This document shows, piece by piece, positions 51,817-61,891 of a stretch of DNA of 64,000 bases. The stretch is from Herpetosiphon geysericola (GTDB lineage Bacteria > Chloroflexota > Chloroflexia > Chloroflexales > Herpetosiphonaceae). The stretch lies in NCBI RefSeq assembly GCF_001306135.1, contig NZ_LGKP01000003.1:1-64000 (forward strand). The letters run 5' to 3'. The position numbers and the translations under genes are program-made. The notes under the pieces are model-generated. The model did no database searches, was not told where the DNA came from, and saw only the letters and a program-made list of their open reading frames with translations. Within the stretch, counting starts at the first letter, position 1, and each line of letters starts with the position of its first letter.

Positions 51817-54800
51817 CTAGCTGGCGATTTCGGCCACATCGCTTTCGGCGCGTTCGGCGACCGAGCCAATTGAAAAATATTTGGCATCGGGATGGTGCAC
51901 GACGATTGCGGCGGTGCTTTGCTCAGGGTCGAGCTGGAAGGCTGAAGTCAAGCTCACGCCAATTTCTTGGGCTGGCAAGATGCTGAACAGCTTGGTGTGC
52001 TCCTCAAGATCGGGGCAAGCTGGATAGCCCCACGAGTAGCGTTTGGCCTGATAGCTTAATCCTAAGCCTTGACTAATAATTTTGTTGGTGAATTCGGCTA
52101 CGGCCTCGGCGTAAGTTGTGCTCAAGCCATGGCTGAAGAACGATTCACTATAATCGCTGGCTTTTTGCAAGCTTTCAACCCGCTCGGCGGCGACATGGCC
52201 CATGGTTACAATTTGTAAGCCAACTACATCGAATTCGCCGCTCTCGATTGGCCGGAAATAATCGGCCAAGCAGAGGCGTTCGCGGCTTGGTTGGCGTGGG
52301 AAGGCAAAGCGGGTCAAAACGGTTTTGCGATCTTTAGGATCGTACACGACCAACTCTTCGCCAGCGGCTTGAGCTGGAAAATAGCCATAAACCGCTTGGG
52401 GTTGCAACCAACCATTGCGCTTGGCATCGTCGATCATGCGGCGTAAGCGGGGCTTGAATTCGTCGTTGACGACGCGATCGTATTCTGCGCCCTTGAGGTT
52501 TTTGATACCCCAACCCAAGCGCCACAGCGTATTCAAGTCGAGATATGGTGTAACATCATCGAGCCGAATTTTTTTGGCAACTTGCACGCCCCAGAATGGC
52601 GGCGTTGGCACGGGATTATCGTTGCGAATTGCTGAACGCGCGCCGCTTGGATTATCTTTGCCCAATTTTTCCAGCAAGGTGCGACCGCGTTCTGGCGCTT
52701 TCAACGATTCGCGGGCCGCATCTTCCATCACGCTCATATATTCTTCGCGCACGGTTGGATCGGAAAGTTTATCCATTGTTTCGAGACCTTCGAAGGCATC
52801 TTTACAATAGAAAACGCCACCTGTGTAGGCCACTTCTGGCTCAGGGAAGAGAATCCGTTGACCATATTGGCGATTGATTGCTGCGCCGCCAACCAGCACT
52901 GGGAAGGTCAAATTGCGTTTGTGCAATTCCTGCACGCACAAGGGCATTTGCTTCGATGTGCTGACCAGCAAGGCCGAAAGCCCAATTGCATCTGCGCCAA
53001 CTTCAAGCGCTTTTTCGATGATTGTATTGACCGGAACTTGCTTGCCCAAATCGTAAACGGTGTAGCCATTATTCGACAAAATGGTGTAGACCAAGTTTTT
53101 GCCGATGTCGTGCACATCGCCATAGACCGTGGCCAGCACCACTTTGCCCTTGGTTGTGCCTTCCACGCGATCAAGGTATTGTTCGAGGTGAGCAACTGCA
53201 CGTTTCATCACTTCGGCAGATTGCAACACATACGGCAAAATCAATTCGCCAGCACCGAATTTATCGCCAACTTCTTTCATGGCTGGCAGCATCACGCCAT
53301 TGAGCACATCGATTGCTGCTTCGCCTTGGGTTTGGCCGCCAGCCTCGCGCCATGCTCGCGATTCGTCAATATCGGCTTCGATGCCATCTTTTTTGCGATG
53401 CAGAATCTTCCAGTGAATTCGCTCTTCGGCGTTCATGCTGGCAGTTGGGTCAGCTTTTGCTTCGCCAGCGACCGCTGCATTGGCTTCAAAAAATTGAATG
53501 AAACGGGGCAAGGCTTCTTCATCGCTGTTGAAAATCACATCTTCGCAAACCTTGCGAGTTTCGGCGGAGATTTCGGCAAATGGCATAACGTGGCTTGGAT
53601 TGATGATCGCTGCATCCAGCCCAGCCCTAACTGCATGGTACAAAAAGACCGAGTTGAGCGCTGAACGGGCGTGCGGCTGAATCCCGAAGGAGAGATTGGA
53701 AACCCCAAGCACGGTCATTGCGCCAGGAATTTCGGCCTTGATGCGGCGAATACCTTCCATGGTTTCCTTGGCCGATTCGCGCAATTCTGCTTGGCCAGTT
53801 GTTAATGGAAAGGTCAGGGCATCAAACAGCCAGGCATCATTTTGCACGCCATAATCTTGGCGGCCCAGCTCAACCATGCGTTTGGCGATCGCAACTTTGG
53901 CTTCGGCGGTATGCGCCATGCCTTCTTCATCAATCGTCAAGGCGATGATTGCCGCGCCATAACGGGCAACGAGCGGCATCGTTTTATCGAATTTTTGTTC
54001 GCGCCCGCCTTCGAGCGAAGTTGAGTTGATGATTGCACGGCCTGGATACATTTGCAGGGCTGCATCAATCACCTCGTGCTCGGTCGAGTCGATGACCAAG
54101 GGCAATTCAACGCCCATGGTCAATTTTTTGAGCAACTTTTGCATTTGCTCTTTTTCATCGGGGCGCTCGGTCATTGCCACACATACATCGAGCGCATGCG
54201 AGCCACTATCGGCCTGTTCGCGGGCAACTTGCAACACGCCATCATAATCATCTTTGAGCAACATTTTTTTGACTTTGCGCGAGCCAACCGAGTTAACCCG
54301 TTCGCCAATGATGAATGGGCCTGGATCTTGGTGCAAGGGCAGGGCGCGCATGGCCGAAGAAACTTGTTGCACAGCTGGAGCTTGATTCGCTTTGGGTGGG
54401 CAATTATTGCCGATTGAATCGACTAAAGCACGCAGGTGAGCCGGCGTTGTGCCACAACAACCACCAACCACGCGCACGCCCAAATCCTTGACAAACTCGG
54501 TCAAGCTCTTGGCAAAGCCTTCTGGCTCCAAGGGGAACACGGTTTCGCCATTAACTTCCATTGGCAAGCCAGCGTTGGGAATACACGAAATTGGCAATTT
54601 GGAATTGGCTGCAAGATAGGTAATCGCTGGACGCATGTGCTCAGGACCAGTCGAACAATTCAACCCAATCACATCAACATCGGCCAAGGCTTCGAGCGTG
54701 ACCATGGTTGCTTGAATGTCGGTGCCAAGCAACATCCGCCCTGAGAGATCCAAGAAAACTTGAGCTTGAATCGCAATGTCTGGGCGTTTGAGTTCGGCCA

Positions 54801-55359
54801 AGCCGCGGCGAATGCCATCGATTGCCGCTTTGACTTCGAGAATATCGACGCTGGTTTCGACCAAAAGCACATCAACGCCACCTTCGACGAGCGCAATCGT
54901 TTGCTCCTTGAAGGTGTCCGAAAGTGCATCCCACGTGATGTTCGAGAGCGTTGGATCGTCTGATGAGGGCAAGAAGCCAGTTGGTCCCATCGAGCCAGCG
55001 ACGAAGCGTTTGCGGCCATCTTGGGCTTGGTAGCGGTCGGCGACGCTGCGGGCGAGTTGGGCGGCTTTGAAATTTTGCTCGTAGGTTTTATCGGCCAAGC
55101 CCCATTCATGCAAGCGAATACGGGTTGATTGGAAAGTATTAGTTTCCAACACATCGACGCCTGCTTCCATAAACGAGCTATGAATTTGTTCGATAATGTC
55201 GGGGCGCGTCAGGGCGAGATAATCGCGTGCGCCGAAATACTGTTCGCCGCCAAAATCCTCAGGCTTGAGATCATACAAATCCAAGCTAGTACCCATTGCG
55301 CCGTCGTAAATCAGAACACGTTTCGCCAATTCGGCGATGTAAGGTTTTATGCTGGTCAT
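51817..55359 (-). CDS. metH: Cobalamin-dependent methionine synthase
   Basis: An 1180-residue modular enzyme, ATG at 55359 (AAGGGA upstream); an upstream ATG at 55392 lies against the riboswitch terminator. Order: homocysteine domain (VLIYDGAMGTSL, zinc Cys in GGCCGTTPAHL), pterin-binding domain (FIIGERVNSVGSRK), B12 cap and binding domain with the cobalt-ligand His in GDVHDIGKNL (about residue 750), and an AdoMet reactivation domain (RYSWGYPACPDLEEH). It makes methionine from homocysteine and 5-methyltetrahydrofolate when B12 is available. Controlled by the SAM riboswitch upstream; the B12-independent twin metE lies at 19.4 kb. Confidence 0.96.
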   Translation of the reverse strand: MTSIKPYIAELAKRVLIYDGAMGTSLDLYDLKPEDFGGEQYFGARDYLALTRPDIIEQIHSSFMEAGVDVLETNTFQSTRIRLHEWGLADKTYEQNFKAAQLARSVADRYQAQDGRKRFVAGSMGPTGFLPSSDDPTLSNITWDALSDTFKEQTIALVEGGVDVLLVETSVDILEVKAAIDGIRRGLAELKRPDIAIQAQVFLDLSGRMLLGTDIQATMVTLEALADVDVIGLNCSTGPEHMRPAITYLAANSKLPISCIPNAGLPMEVNGETVFPLEPEGFAKSLTEFVKDLGVRVVGGCCGTTPAHLRALVDSIGNNCPPKANQAPAVQQVSSAMRALPLHQDPGPFIIGERVNSVGSRKVKKMLLKDDYDGVLQVAREQADSGSHALDVCVAMTERPDEKEQMQKLLKKLTMGVELPLVIDSTEHEVIDAALQMYPGRAIINSTSLEGGREQKFDKTMPLVARYGAAIIALTIDEEGMAHTAEAKVAIAKRMVELGRQDYGVQNDAWLFDALTFPLTTGQAELRESAKETMEGIRRIKAEIPGAMTVLGVSNLSFGIQPHARSALNSVFLYHAVRAGLDAAIINPSHVMPFAEISAETRKVCEDVIFNSDEEALPRFIQFFEANAAVAGEAKADPTASMNAEERIHWKILHRKKDGIEADIDESRAWREAGGQTQGEAAIDVLNGVMLPAMKEVGDKFGAGELILPYVLQSAEVMKRAVAHLEQYLDRVEGTTKGKVVLATVYGDVHDIGKNLVYTILSNNGYTVYDLGKQVPVNTIIEKALEVGADAIGLSALLVSTSKQMPLCVQELHKRNLTFPVLVGGAAINRQYGQRILFPEPEVAYTGGVFYCKDAFEGLETMDKLSDPTVREEYMSVMEDAARESLKAPERGRTLLEKLGKDNPSGARSAIRNDNPVPTPPFWGVQVAKKIRLDDVTPYLDLNTLWRLGWGIKNLKGAEYDRVVNDEFKPRLRRMIDDAKRNGWLQPQAVYGYFPAQAAGEELVVYDPKDRKTVLTRFAFPRQPSRERLCLADYFRPIESGEFDVVGLQIVTMGHVAAERVESLQKASDYSESFFSHGLSTTYAEAVAEFTNKIISQGLGLSYQAKRYSWGYPACPDLEEHTKLFSILPAQEIGVSLTSAFQLDPEQSTAAIVVHHPDAKYFSIGSVAERAESDVAEIAS

Positions 55360-55408
55360 GACGCATTCCCTTTGTATGGATCGCGCTGCCAAAGCGCAGA
55401 ACCACAGT

Positions 55409-55438
55409 TAAAAAAAACTCCTCGCACACTGGCGAGGG
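55409..55438 (-). terminator. Terminator of the SAM riboswitch platform
   Basis: CCTCGCCAGTGTGCGAGG forms a compact hairpin followed by AGTTTTTTTT on the minus strand, 50 bases before the metH start. With SAM bound this should stop transcription. Confidence 0.88.
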
Positions 55439-55458
55439 CTTCAATCATTGAGTTGCCA

Positions 55459-55557
55459 CTCATCTATCAGCGCGATTGCTGCTGGAAGAAGCACCTTTCT
55501 CAGTGAGACGGTTGCTGGAGCGTCATCGGGCCAGATCCCTCGGCTCCTCGTGATGAG
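55459..55557 (-). promoter_or_regulatory. SAM-I (S-box) riboswitch upstream of metH
   Basis: Read leftwards: CTCATCACGAGGAGCCGAGG, GATCTGGCCCGATGACGC (kink-turn GATGA), CAGCAACC, AGAAAGGTGCTTCTTCC, and the closing GATGAG that pairs with CTCATC to form P1. All conserved S-box blocks are in order. High SAM should cause termination at the following hairpin and lower metH expression. Confidence 0.92.
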
Positions 55558-55639
55558 GTATTCAATTAATCGCAGTATAGCAAATCTTAGCGAAAAATCA
55601 AAGAAATCATAGGGATCAGTTGTTGGGGATTGGGGATCG

Positions 55640-55930
55640 GGATGTTTTCGTGCCCTTCGTGGATCGAATTTTTTAACGCAGAGGCGCAGAGCGATTGAAG
55701 GATAAAGGATGAGGGATGAGGGATGAGGAATGAATGAGGCTCTAGGCTAGAGGAACAGGAATCATAACAATCTGTGGCTCAATAATCATTCGTGCAATTC
55801 GTGGAATTCGTGACCTAAACCTTAACTTCGCGTCCTTCGCGCGCTTCGCGGTTTCTTCTTTCGTGCGCTTCGTGCCCTTCGTGGATCATATATACGTTGC
55901 CTTCTGCCTTCATCCCTCATCCTTCATATT
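55640..55930 (+). repeat. Interspersed repeat, copy 3 (compound)
   Basis: Contains GTGCCCTTCGTGGATCGAAT (about 55650), TTAACGCAGAGGCGCAGAG (about 55673), GGATGAGGGATGAGGGATGA (about 55707), a second CTTCGTGCCCTTCGTGGATC (about 55868), and the inverted form TTCATCCCTCATCCTTCAT (about 55910). It is the richest of the three copies. Confidence 0.75.
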
Positions 55931-55945
55931 TTATTTAGTGTGATA

Positions 55946-55973
55946 TTGACAAAAAGCGGAATCGCGCTATACT
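55946..55973 (+). promoter_or_regulatory. Promoter of nadD
   Basis: Perfect TTGACA and near-perfect TATACT with 16-base spacing, 45 bases before the nadD start. Confidence 0.75.
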
Positions 55974-56017
55974 ACGTTGCACTTGGTGTCATATTGACTA
56001 TTAAAGAAGGAATAGCT

Positions 56018-56629
56018 ATGCAACGGGTTGGGCTTTTGGGCGGAACCTTTGATCCCATCCATTATGCGCATTTGGCGATTGCCGAAGAAGCGCGGGTGGT
56101 GTTGGGCTTGAATCGGGTGCTATTTATGCCAACGGCGCAACAGCCTTTGAAACAACAGCACTACAGCGCCGCTAGCCAACGCCTCGCCATGACCGAACTG
56201 GCAGTAGCTAATAATCCCGCCTTTGCGGTTTCCAACCTCGAAGTTGAGCGCAGCGGCGTTTCGTATACCATCGACACCGTGCATGAATTGAACATTATTG
56301 AACCAGCTGTGGAATGGTGGCTGATTGTTGGCGCTGATAGTTTGGCAACTTTGCCACGCTGGCATGCCGCCAACGAGTTAGTTCAACTAGCCCATTTTGC
56401 TATTTTAGAACGGCCTGGCTTCGAATTGGATTGGCAATCCTTGCTCGACCAATTTCCTAGCCTCGCCACCCGCAGCGTGCGGATTCAAGGCCCACGCATG
56501 GATCTTTCGGCGACTGAATTGCGTAGTCGCTTGCAGGCTGGCTTGCCTGTGCGCTATCTCGTTCCTGATGCCGTTGCTGGCTATATTGCCGAACATCGGC
56601 TGTACCTTGCCCAACCTAGCGCTTATTAG
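56018..56629 (+). CDS. nadD: Nicotinate-nucleotide adenylyltransferase
   Basis: A 203-residue enzyme transferring AMP to nicotinate mononucleotide in NAD synthesis. The nucleotide-binding motif is GGTFDPIHYAHL, and the C-terminal ISSTxxR-type region appears as LSATELRSRL, a variant with Leu-Ser-Ala-Thr. WWLIVGADSLATLPRWH is the conserved substrate region. The ATG at 56018 has AAGGA eight bases upstream. It is followed by nadB about 200 bases later, grouping two NAD-pathway genes. Confidence 0.93.
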   Translation: MQRVGLLGGTFDPIHYAHLAIAEEARVVLGLNRVLFMPTAQQPLKQQHYSAASQRLAMTELAVANNPAFAVSNLEVERSGVSYTIDTVHELNIIEPAVEWWLIVGADSLATLPRWHAANELVQLAHFAILERPGFELDWQSLLDQFPSLATRSVRIQGPRMDLSATELRSRLQAGLPVRYLVPDAVAGYIAEHRLYLAQPSAY

Positions 56630-56714
56630 CCTAGAGTTGATATGTGCTCGACTAAAACCTTAATTGAGGTAAATCAGCGTTCGAAAATCTTCCGATCATT
56701 GCCTTTTAGGGGGT

Positions 56715-56740
56715 GCAGGGGGATTAAAGCCCCCTGCGTT
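56715..56740 (+). terminator. Hairpin between nadD and nadB
   Basis: GCAGGGGG pairs with CCCCCTGC around a 7-base loop, followed by GTTTCCCTCC. The U-run is short. The adjacent sequence TCCCTCC-AGC-GGAGGGA is a second small hairpin. It may be a terminator or an antitermination site before nadB. Confidence 0.5.
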
Positions 56741-56834
56741 TCCCTCCAGCGGAGGGACGGAAGGGTGGAGAAAATGATTCAAATCGAAACCATATAAACC
56801 CTAGCGCTTAACCACGAAAGGATTTTCCCGTCCT

Positions 56835-58358
56835 ATGAACGATTATATTATTGTTGGCTCTGGCATCGCTGGCTTATATACCGCCCAACTTGCAGCTCAA
56901 CATAATCTCAAGGTTGTGTTGGTAACCAAAGAAGCGGTTGAGGAATGTAATACACGCTATGCCCAAGGTGGCATTGCTGCCGCAATTGGTGAGCACGATT
57001 CGCCAGAATTGCACATTGAAGATACCTTGGTTGCTGGCGCTGGCATTAGCGATCCTGCCGCCGTGCGGGTGTTGTGCGAAGAAGGCCCAGCGCGGGTGCA
57101 TGAGTTGATCAATTTGGGCGTTCCGTTTGATACCCACAACGGTGCAATCGCCCTAACCCGTGAGGCCGCCCACTCCGAGCGGCGTATTTTGCACGCTGGC
57201 GGCGATGCAACAGGCGCAGCGATCGAAACCACCTTGGCGGGTGTAGTTGCCAATACAAATGTTGATGTGCGCGCTTGGACTTTGGCCACCGAAATTATGT
57301 TGGAAAATGGCCAAGCGGTTGGGGTTCGCACGCTTGATGCGCGGACTGGCGAACGAGGCGAGGTACGTGCCAAACGAATTGTGTTGGCAACTGGCGGGGC
57401 TGGCCAGCTTTTCCAAGCCACGACCAATCCAACCGTGGCAACTGGCGACGGGGTTGCTTTGGCTTATCGAGCTGGCGCTGGGGTTTCAAATATGGAATTC
57501 TTCCAGTTTCACCCAACGGCTTTGCGTTTGCTAGGCGCCCCAGGCTTTTTGATCTCTGAAGCTGTACGTGGTGAAGGCGGTGTTTTGCGCAACGCTGCTG
57601 GCGAACGCTTTATGCTCAAATTGCATCCTGATGCAGAATTGGCCCCGCGTGATGTGGTGGCGCGAGGCATTGCTGCCGAAATGGTTTCAACCGATGCTGA
57701 TCATGTCTATCTTGATGTGACCCATTTGCCAGCCGATTTGGTGTTGTTGCGCTTCCCAACGATCGCCAAAGTGTGCAGCAGCCATGGCTTAGATATTACC
57801 AAAGAGCCAATTCCGGTTGCGCCTGCTGCCCACTATATGACTGGCGGTGTGGTGACTGATTTGCATGGCCGCACTAGCGTGCCCAATTTATTTGCGGTGG
57901 GCGAAGTTTCGATGACTGGCGTGCATGGAGCCAATCGTTTGGCCTCGAACTCCTTGCTTGAGGTGTTGGTGTGGGCCAAACGGGTGATTGAAGCGCCCGA
58001 TGGGCCAATTGAAGCGCCAACATTTCCCCAAACAACCCAAGCAATTACCATGGCTGCTGAAGCCGATGAAACGCCATTTAGCCGCGCTGCCTTGCAACGC
58101 CTAATGTGGCGCAACGTCGGAATTGTGCGCGAGGCCGATGGTTTGGGTTCGGCCTTGCGACAGTTGGTTGCATGGCGTGATGCCCAAGCCGAGCCAGCCA
58201 CAGTACGCGAGTATGAAGATGCTAATTTGTTGGTAACTGCAACCCTGTTGACCTACGCCGCCTTATTGCGTGAGGAAAGCCGTGGCGCCCATGCCCGCCG
58301 TGATTTCAGCGAAACCCGCGAGGTTTGGCAACGCTACTTGGTGCTGAAACAAGGCTAG
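56835..58358 (+). CDS. nadB: L-aspartate oxidase
   Basis: A 507-residue FAD enzyme of the succinate dehydrogenase flavoprotein family. The FAD motif is GSGIAGLYTAQLA at the N-terminus, with NTRYAQGGIAAAIG as the FAD-link region. Active-site segments are HSERRILHAGGDATGAAIE and MEFFQFHPTAL. It oxidises aspartate to iminoaspartate for quinolinate synthesis. The Arg catalytic loop is VRGEGGVLRN. The next NAD genes (nadA, nadC) are not in the window. AAAGG lies some 10 bases before the ATG. Confidence 0.94.
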   Translation: MNDYIIVGSGIAGLYTAQLAAQHNLKVVLVTKEAVEECNTRYAQGGIAAAIGEHDSPELHIEDTLVAGAGISDPAAVRVLCEEGPARVHELINLGVPFDTHNGAIALTREAAHSERRILHAGGDATGAAIETTLAGVVANTNVDVRAWTLATEIMLENGQAVGVRTLDARTGERGEVRAKRIVLATGGAGQLFQATTNPTVATGDGVALAYRAGAGVSNMEFFQFHPTALRLLGAPGFLISEAVRGEGGVLRNAAGERFMLKLHPDAELAPRDVVARGIAAEMVSTDADHVYLDVTHLPADLVLLRFPTIAKVCSSHGLDITKEPIPVAPAAHYMTGGVVTDLHGRTSVPNLFAVGEVSMTGVHGANRLASNSLLEVLVWAKRVIEAPDGPIEAPTFPQTTQAITMAAEADETPFSRAALQRLMWRNVGIVREADGLGSALRQLVAWRDAQAEPATVREYEDANLLVTATLLTYAALLREESRGAHARRDFSETREVWQRYLVLKQG

Positions 58359-58373
58359 CGCATTTTAAATTCA

Positions 58374-58412
58374 AAGAATGGTGGATCTGCAACGATCCGC
58401 CATTCTTGTATT
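58374..58412 (+). terminator. Terminator of nadB
   Basis: AAGAATGGTGGATC pairs with GATCCGCCATTCTT (one G-T pair) around 6 bases, followed by GTATTT. Confidence 0.8.
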
Positions 58413-58513
58413 TAAGCCATCAATGTTCATCTTTTGTGCGCAGATTGGTGCTTGGTTTTAGCCTCAACATCGCAGATGATAAGCTTTTGATGCGGTAAAA
58501 AAGGATGTGGCCA

Positions 58514-59146
58514 ATGCGGCAGTGGTGGCTATGGGTGGAATTATTGGCTTTATTTGGTGGTGTGCCCTTGGTGCTGCGCTTTGCTGTGCCTGCCAGTTGG
58601 TGGTTTGGGGTGCTTGGTTTGGCGGCGCTGGGGTCGTGGTTTTGGTTGCGGCGGCGCGGCGTGCCAATTGGGCTGTGGCAAGGGCGCTTGAATCCGCGCG
58701 AAAAACATAATCTTTGGCGCTTGATTCGGCGCTTTGGGCTAGCAAGCCTGCTGGCGGTGCTGTTGGTATTGCTCTGGCAACCAGCCAATTTATTTAATTT
58801 GCCGCGCCAGCAACCATGGGCTTGGCTGCTGCTTGTGCTAGCCTATCCGATTGTTTCGGTCTACATTCAAGAATTGGTTTTTCGGGGCTTGTTTTTCGAG
58901 CGCTACCGCGATTTGTTGAGTGCTAATTGGCTGTTGTTGCTCAATGCTGTGGTGTTTGGCTGGGCGCATATTATTTTTCGTAATCCCTATGCTGTAATCT
59001 TGACGATTATTGGTGGCTGGTTGTTTGCCGACACCTATCGTAAAACCCGCTCGCTACGCTTGGTGTGTTTGGAGCATGCCTTGTATGGTAATTTGATGTT
59101 TACGGTTGGGCTAGGGCATTATTTTTTCAGTCGTGGCTTGGGCTAA
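58514..59146 (+). CDS. CPBP family intramembrane metalloprotease
   Basis: A 210-residue membrane protein; the ATG at 58514 has AAGGA eight bases upstream. There are about six helices. Motif 1 is [14 protein letters not shown], where the first Glu of EExxxR is Gln. Motif 2 is [10 protein letters not shown] with the catalytic His, and motif 3 lies near [11 protein letters not shown]. The family (CAAX/Abi) includes prenyl-protein proteases and bacteriocin self-immunity proteins. Its end overlaps the end of the convergent kinase gene by 20 bases. Confidence 0.85.
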   Translation: MRQWWLWVELLALFGGVPLVLRFAVPASWWFGVLGLAALGSWFWLRRRGVPIGLWQGRLNPREKHNLWRLIRRFGLASLLAVLLVLLWQPANLFNLPRQQPWAWLLLVLAYPIVSVYIQELVFRGLFFERYRDLLSANWLLLLNAVVFGWAHIIFRNPYAVILTIIGGWLFADTYRKTRSLRLVCLEHALYGNLMFTVGLGHYFFSRGLG

Positions 59147-61133
59147 GTGGCAGTATGATGTGAAAATTGCTGCCCTTGCCAAGCGTGCTTTCAACCGTAA
59201 TTGTGCCAGCGTGAGCCTCGATAATTTGCTTAACAATCGCTAAGCCCAAACCACGCCCGCCAGTATCGCGATTGCGCGAGGCATCGGCGCGATAGAAACG
59301 CTCGAAAATATGCGCTAGATCATGGGCTGCAATACCCTCGCCAGTATCCTGAATGCGCAAGATAATCTGCTCTTGATCGCTGGTGCAGTTGAGCACAATG
59401 CGGCCATTGGCTGGGGTATGGCGAATTGCATTTTTGAGCAGATTGCCCAAGGCTTGCACAATTCGCGTGCGATCAACAGCGATGCTTGGCAGTGGTTGCT
59501 CGATCATCAGTTCGAATTGAATGCCCGCGTTGAGCGCTGGTTGTTGCCAACGCTGGTGGGTTTCGCGCAACAACTGAGCAAAATCAAGCATTGTTTGGTT
59601 AAAATCGAGGCTCTGCGATTCGGTTTTGAGCAGCAAGGTTAAATCATCAAGCAAACTAACGATCAATTTAATCTCATGTTCAACGTGATGCGCAGCCTCG
59701 TCGGCGCTTTGTAGCTCGTCGGCCAAGCCTTCCATTTCAAGCTGAATCACGCTGAGCGGCGTATGCAATTCGTGGGTCAAATCGTGAATTAAGCGGGTTT
59801 GCAGCATGCGCTGTTGGGCTAGCGAATTGGCCATATGATTGAAGGCGCTGCTCATTTGGCCAAGCTCATCGTGCGAACGAATTGGCACTTGGGTTTGCCA
59901 ATTGCCAGCAATAATGTGCTTGGTGGCTTGAGTTAATGCCAAAACTGGCGCAGTAATCGTGCGCACCAGCACAAAGCCCAGGGCCAAAACGATCATGCCA
60001 ACGATTACGCCGCTGATAATTAATGCATGGCCTGTGCTGCGTAAAAATGCGCCTTGTTGCTCGGTATAAGCGTGGGTTCCAGTCACCATCAAGGCCGATC
60101 CAATCAATTCGTTGCTAATCAAATCGTAGAGTGGAATCGCATGTTGGCGCAGATCGGCGGCTAATTGCTGATCGTTATTAAGTTGCTGGGCACTGTCATA
60201 GCTTACATTGCCTGCTGGATCGAGAATAATCAGCCGTTCATCGCCATGCAGTAGCGCTTGTAATTCCCATTGCAGCAACAAACTATCGTGGTGAGCAAAG
60301 CTAGGTTGTTGATTAACTGGTCGCTGTAAGGCTTGAGGATCGATAAAATTCCAGACCGATTCAACGATCAGCGGCAATTCATTCAAAATACTGCTCATTG
60401 GAATGCTTGACATTGATTTGAGGCGTTCAAGTTCGGCGGCAACAATGATTTGCACCAGTTCTTTTGGCTCGGTTTGGTAGCGTTGGGCTAAGCCTATAAA
60501 ACCTTGGGGGTGCTGCAAGCTTTGTTGCACTTCAGCGGGGTTCGCATTCAGGTGTTTTTGAATCAGGCTGAGCCAATCAGGGCTAGCTTGATATTCAACA
60601 AAATAGCGAATTTCTGATTGTAAGTCGATGCCAGCTCCAATTGGTGTGGCTACGCCCATGGCCATGGTCATTGGTGCAGTCATTGGGATGGTGCTAATTG
60701 GGATTTGGGCTTGCTCAAGGCTCACGATTAATGCTTCAGGATCAACATTATGCGCAATCGCGACGCTCTGGATGCTGCCGCCACTGCCAACCTCGCCCTG
60801 CAAATGCTCAGGGCTAATGCCAATTATCTCGGCGCTATGCTGCCAGAGTTGGCCGCTGTCGATGCTAAAAATGGCTGGGGCTAAGGTCTGGGTTTGGCTC
60901 AACTTCTCGCTTTGCTGCAATAAGGTTGATAATGCCGACCAATCGGCGTTATAGGCGTGACTGGCTTCCAGCCATGGCGTAAGTTGGGCTGTGCGCAGCT
61001 GGCTTTGGTCGCCAACAAAAATATCAAAACGTTGAGTAGTGAGCAAATAGGCGCTTAGCCCGCTCAACAAGAGGGTTGCACTAATTACCAAGCCAAATGC
61101 TGCACCTAATTTCCAACGAATTGATCGAAGCAT
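59127..61133 (-). CDS. Sensor histidine kinase with a repeat-bearing ectodomain
   Basis: A 668-residue kinase. The first helix is at residues about 13-31, and an ectodomain of about 330 residues follows. It contains two copies of a helical domain: [20 protein letters not shown] near residue 100 and [19 protein letters not shown] near 195, each followed by a xxALIVSLE- or [10 protein letters not shown]-type helix. A second membrane helix (about 370-392) leads to HAMP ([18 protein letters not shown]), the phospho-His in [12 protein letters not shown], the N-box KNAIRHT, and the ATP-binding DTGEGI and [13 protein letters not shown]. It follows the regulator gene by 14 bases. Confidence 0.9.
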   Translation of the reverse strand: MLRSIRWKLGAAFGLVISATLLLSGLSAYLLTTQRFDIFVGDQSQLRTAQLTPWLEASHAYNADWSALSTLLQQSEKLSQTQTLAPAIFSIDSGQLWQHSAEIIGISPEHLQGEVGSGGSIQSVAIAHNVDPEALIVSLEQAQIPISTIPMTAPMTMAMGVATPIGAGIDLQSEIRYFVEYQASPDWLSLIQKHLNANPAEVQQSLQHPQGFIGLAQRYQTEPKELVQIIVAAELERLKSMSSIPMSSILNELPLIVESVWNFIDPQALQRPVNQQPSFAHHDSLLLQWELQALLHGDERLIILDPAGNVSYDSAQQLNNDQQLAADLRQHAIPLYDLISNELIGSALMVTGTHAYTEQQGAFLRSTGHALIISGVIVGMIVLALGFVLVRTITAPVLALTQATKHIIAGNWQTQVPIRSHDELGQMSSAFNHMANSLAQQRMLQTRLIHDLTHELHTPLSVIQLEMEGLADELQSADEAAHHVEHEIKLIVSLLDDLTLLLKTESQSLDFNQTMLDFAQLLRETHQRWQQPALNAGIQFELMIEQPLPSIAVDRTRIVQALGNLLKNAIRHTPANGRIVLNCTSDQEQIILRIQDTGEGIAAHDLAHIFERFYRADASRNRDTGGRGLGLAIVKQIIEAHAGTITVESTLGKGSNFHIILPLSPSHD

Positions 61134-61147
61134 AACTACCTGCCAGA

Positions 61148-61825
61148 TTAATCAACAAATTTATAGCCAAGGCCATACACAGTAATAATATATTGCGGTT
61201 TGGTGCGATCATGCTCAATCCGCTGGCGCAAACGCGCAATGTGGGCATCGAGCGAGCGATCAAAGCCAGCGTAATCGCCAGCAAACACCGCTTCAAGCAG
61301 CTGTTCGCGGCTAAGAATTTGGTTGGGATGGCGCATAAAGGTGGCCAATAAGGCTAATTGGATTTTGCTTAATTCAATAGGTTGCTGATTGACTGTGCAT
61401 TGATGCTGAGCCAAATCAAGCTCAATCGGCCCACGTTTGATGGTTTGGCTTGGTGCAATTGGCTGGCTACGACGTAAAACGGCCCGCACTCGGGCCACCA
61501 ATTCGCGGGCATTGAAGGGCTTGCCAACATAGTCATCGGCCCCAAGCTCTAAGCCCTGAATCCGTTCTTCATCGCTGCTGCGCGCAGTTACCATAATAAT
61601 TGGCGTATTGCTGGTTTGGCGAATCGCCTTGAAGACCGCTAAGCCATCCAATTTGGGCAGCATCAGATCTAAAACGACTAAACTTGGCTGGTATTGCTGC
61701 ACCAACGCCAAGCCTGCTAGTCCGTCACTGGCAAAATAGGTTGTAAAGCCCGCTTGCTCCAGATACAACTGCATCCAATGGGCAATCCGTTCTTCATCCT
61801 CGATAATGACGATTATTTCGACCAT
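61148..61825 (-). CDS. OmpR/PhoB-type response regulator
   Basis: A 225-residue regulator, ATG at 61825 (AAGGAA upstream). The receiver has IEDEERI acidic residues, phospho-Asp in [12 protein letters not shown], Thr in IMVTARS and Lys in DDYVGKPFN. The winged-helix output domain spans about 130-225 ([43 protein letters not shown]). It is the cognate partner of the kinase gene 14 bases downstream, and probably controls the operon including the secreted protein. Confidence 0.94.
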   Translation of the reverse strand: MVEIIVIIEDEERIAHWMQLYLEQAGFTTYFASDGLAGLALVQQYQPSLVVLDLMLPKLDGLAVFKAIRQTSNTPIIMVTARSSDEERIQGLELGADDYVGKPFNARELVARVRAVLRRSQPIAPSQTIKRGPIELDLAQHQCTVNQQPIELSKIQLALLATFMRHPNQILSREQLLEAVFAGDYAGFDRSLDAHIARLRQRIEHDRTKPQYIITVYGLGYKFVD

Positions 61826-61891
61826 GGTGGTTCCTTCTGGCATGAGCAAGCTGGTTGCAGGCGTGGTAAGAGCTGCAACCAGCCATGTGAT

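Larger units (their letters stand above)
55558..56017. other. Repeat-rich spacer between metH and nadD
   Basis: No gene is seen. The spacer holds the metH promoter region, the third repeat cluster (about 55640-55930), and the nadD promoter. Confidence 0.7.
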
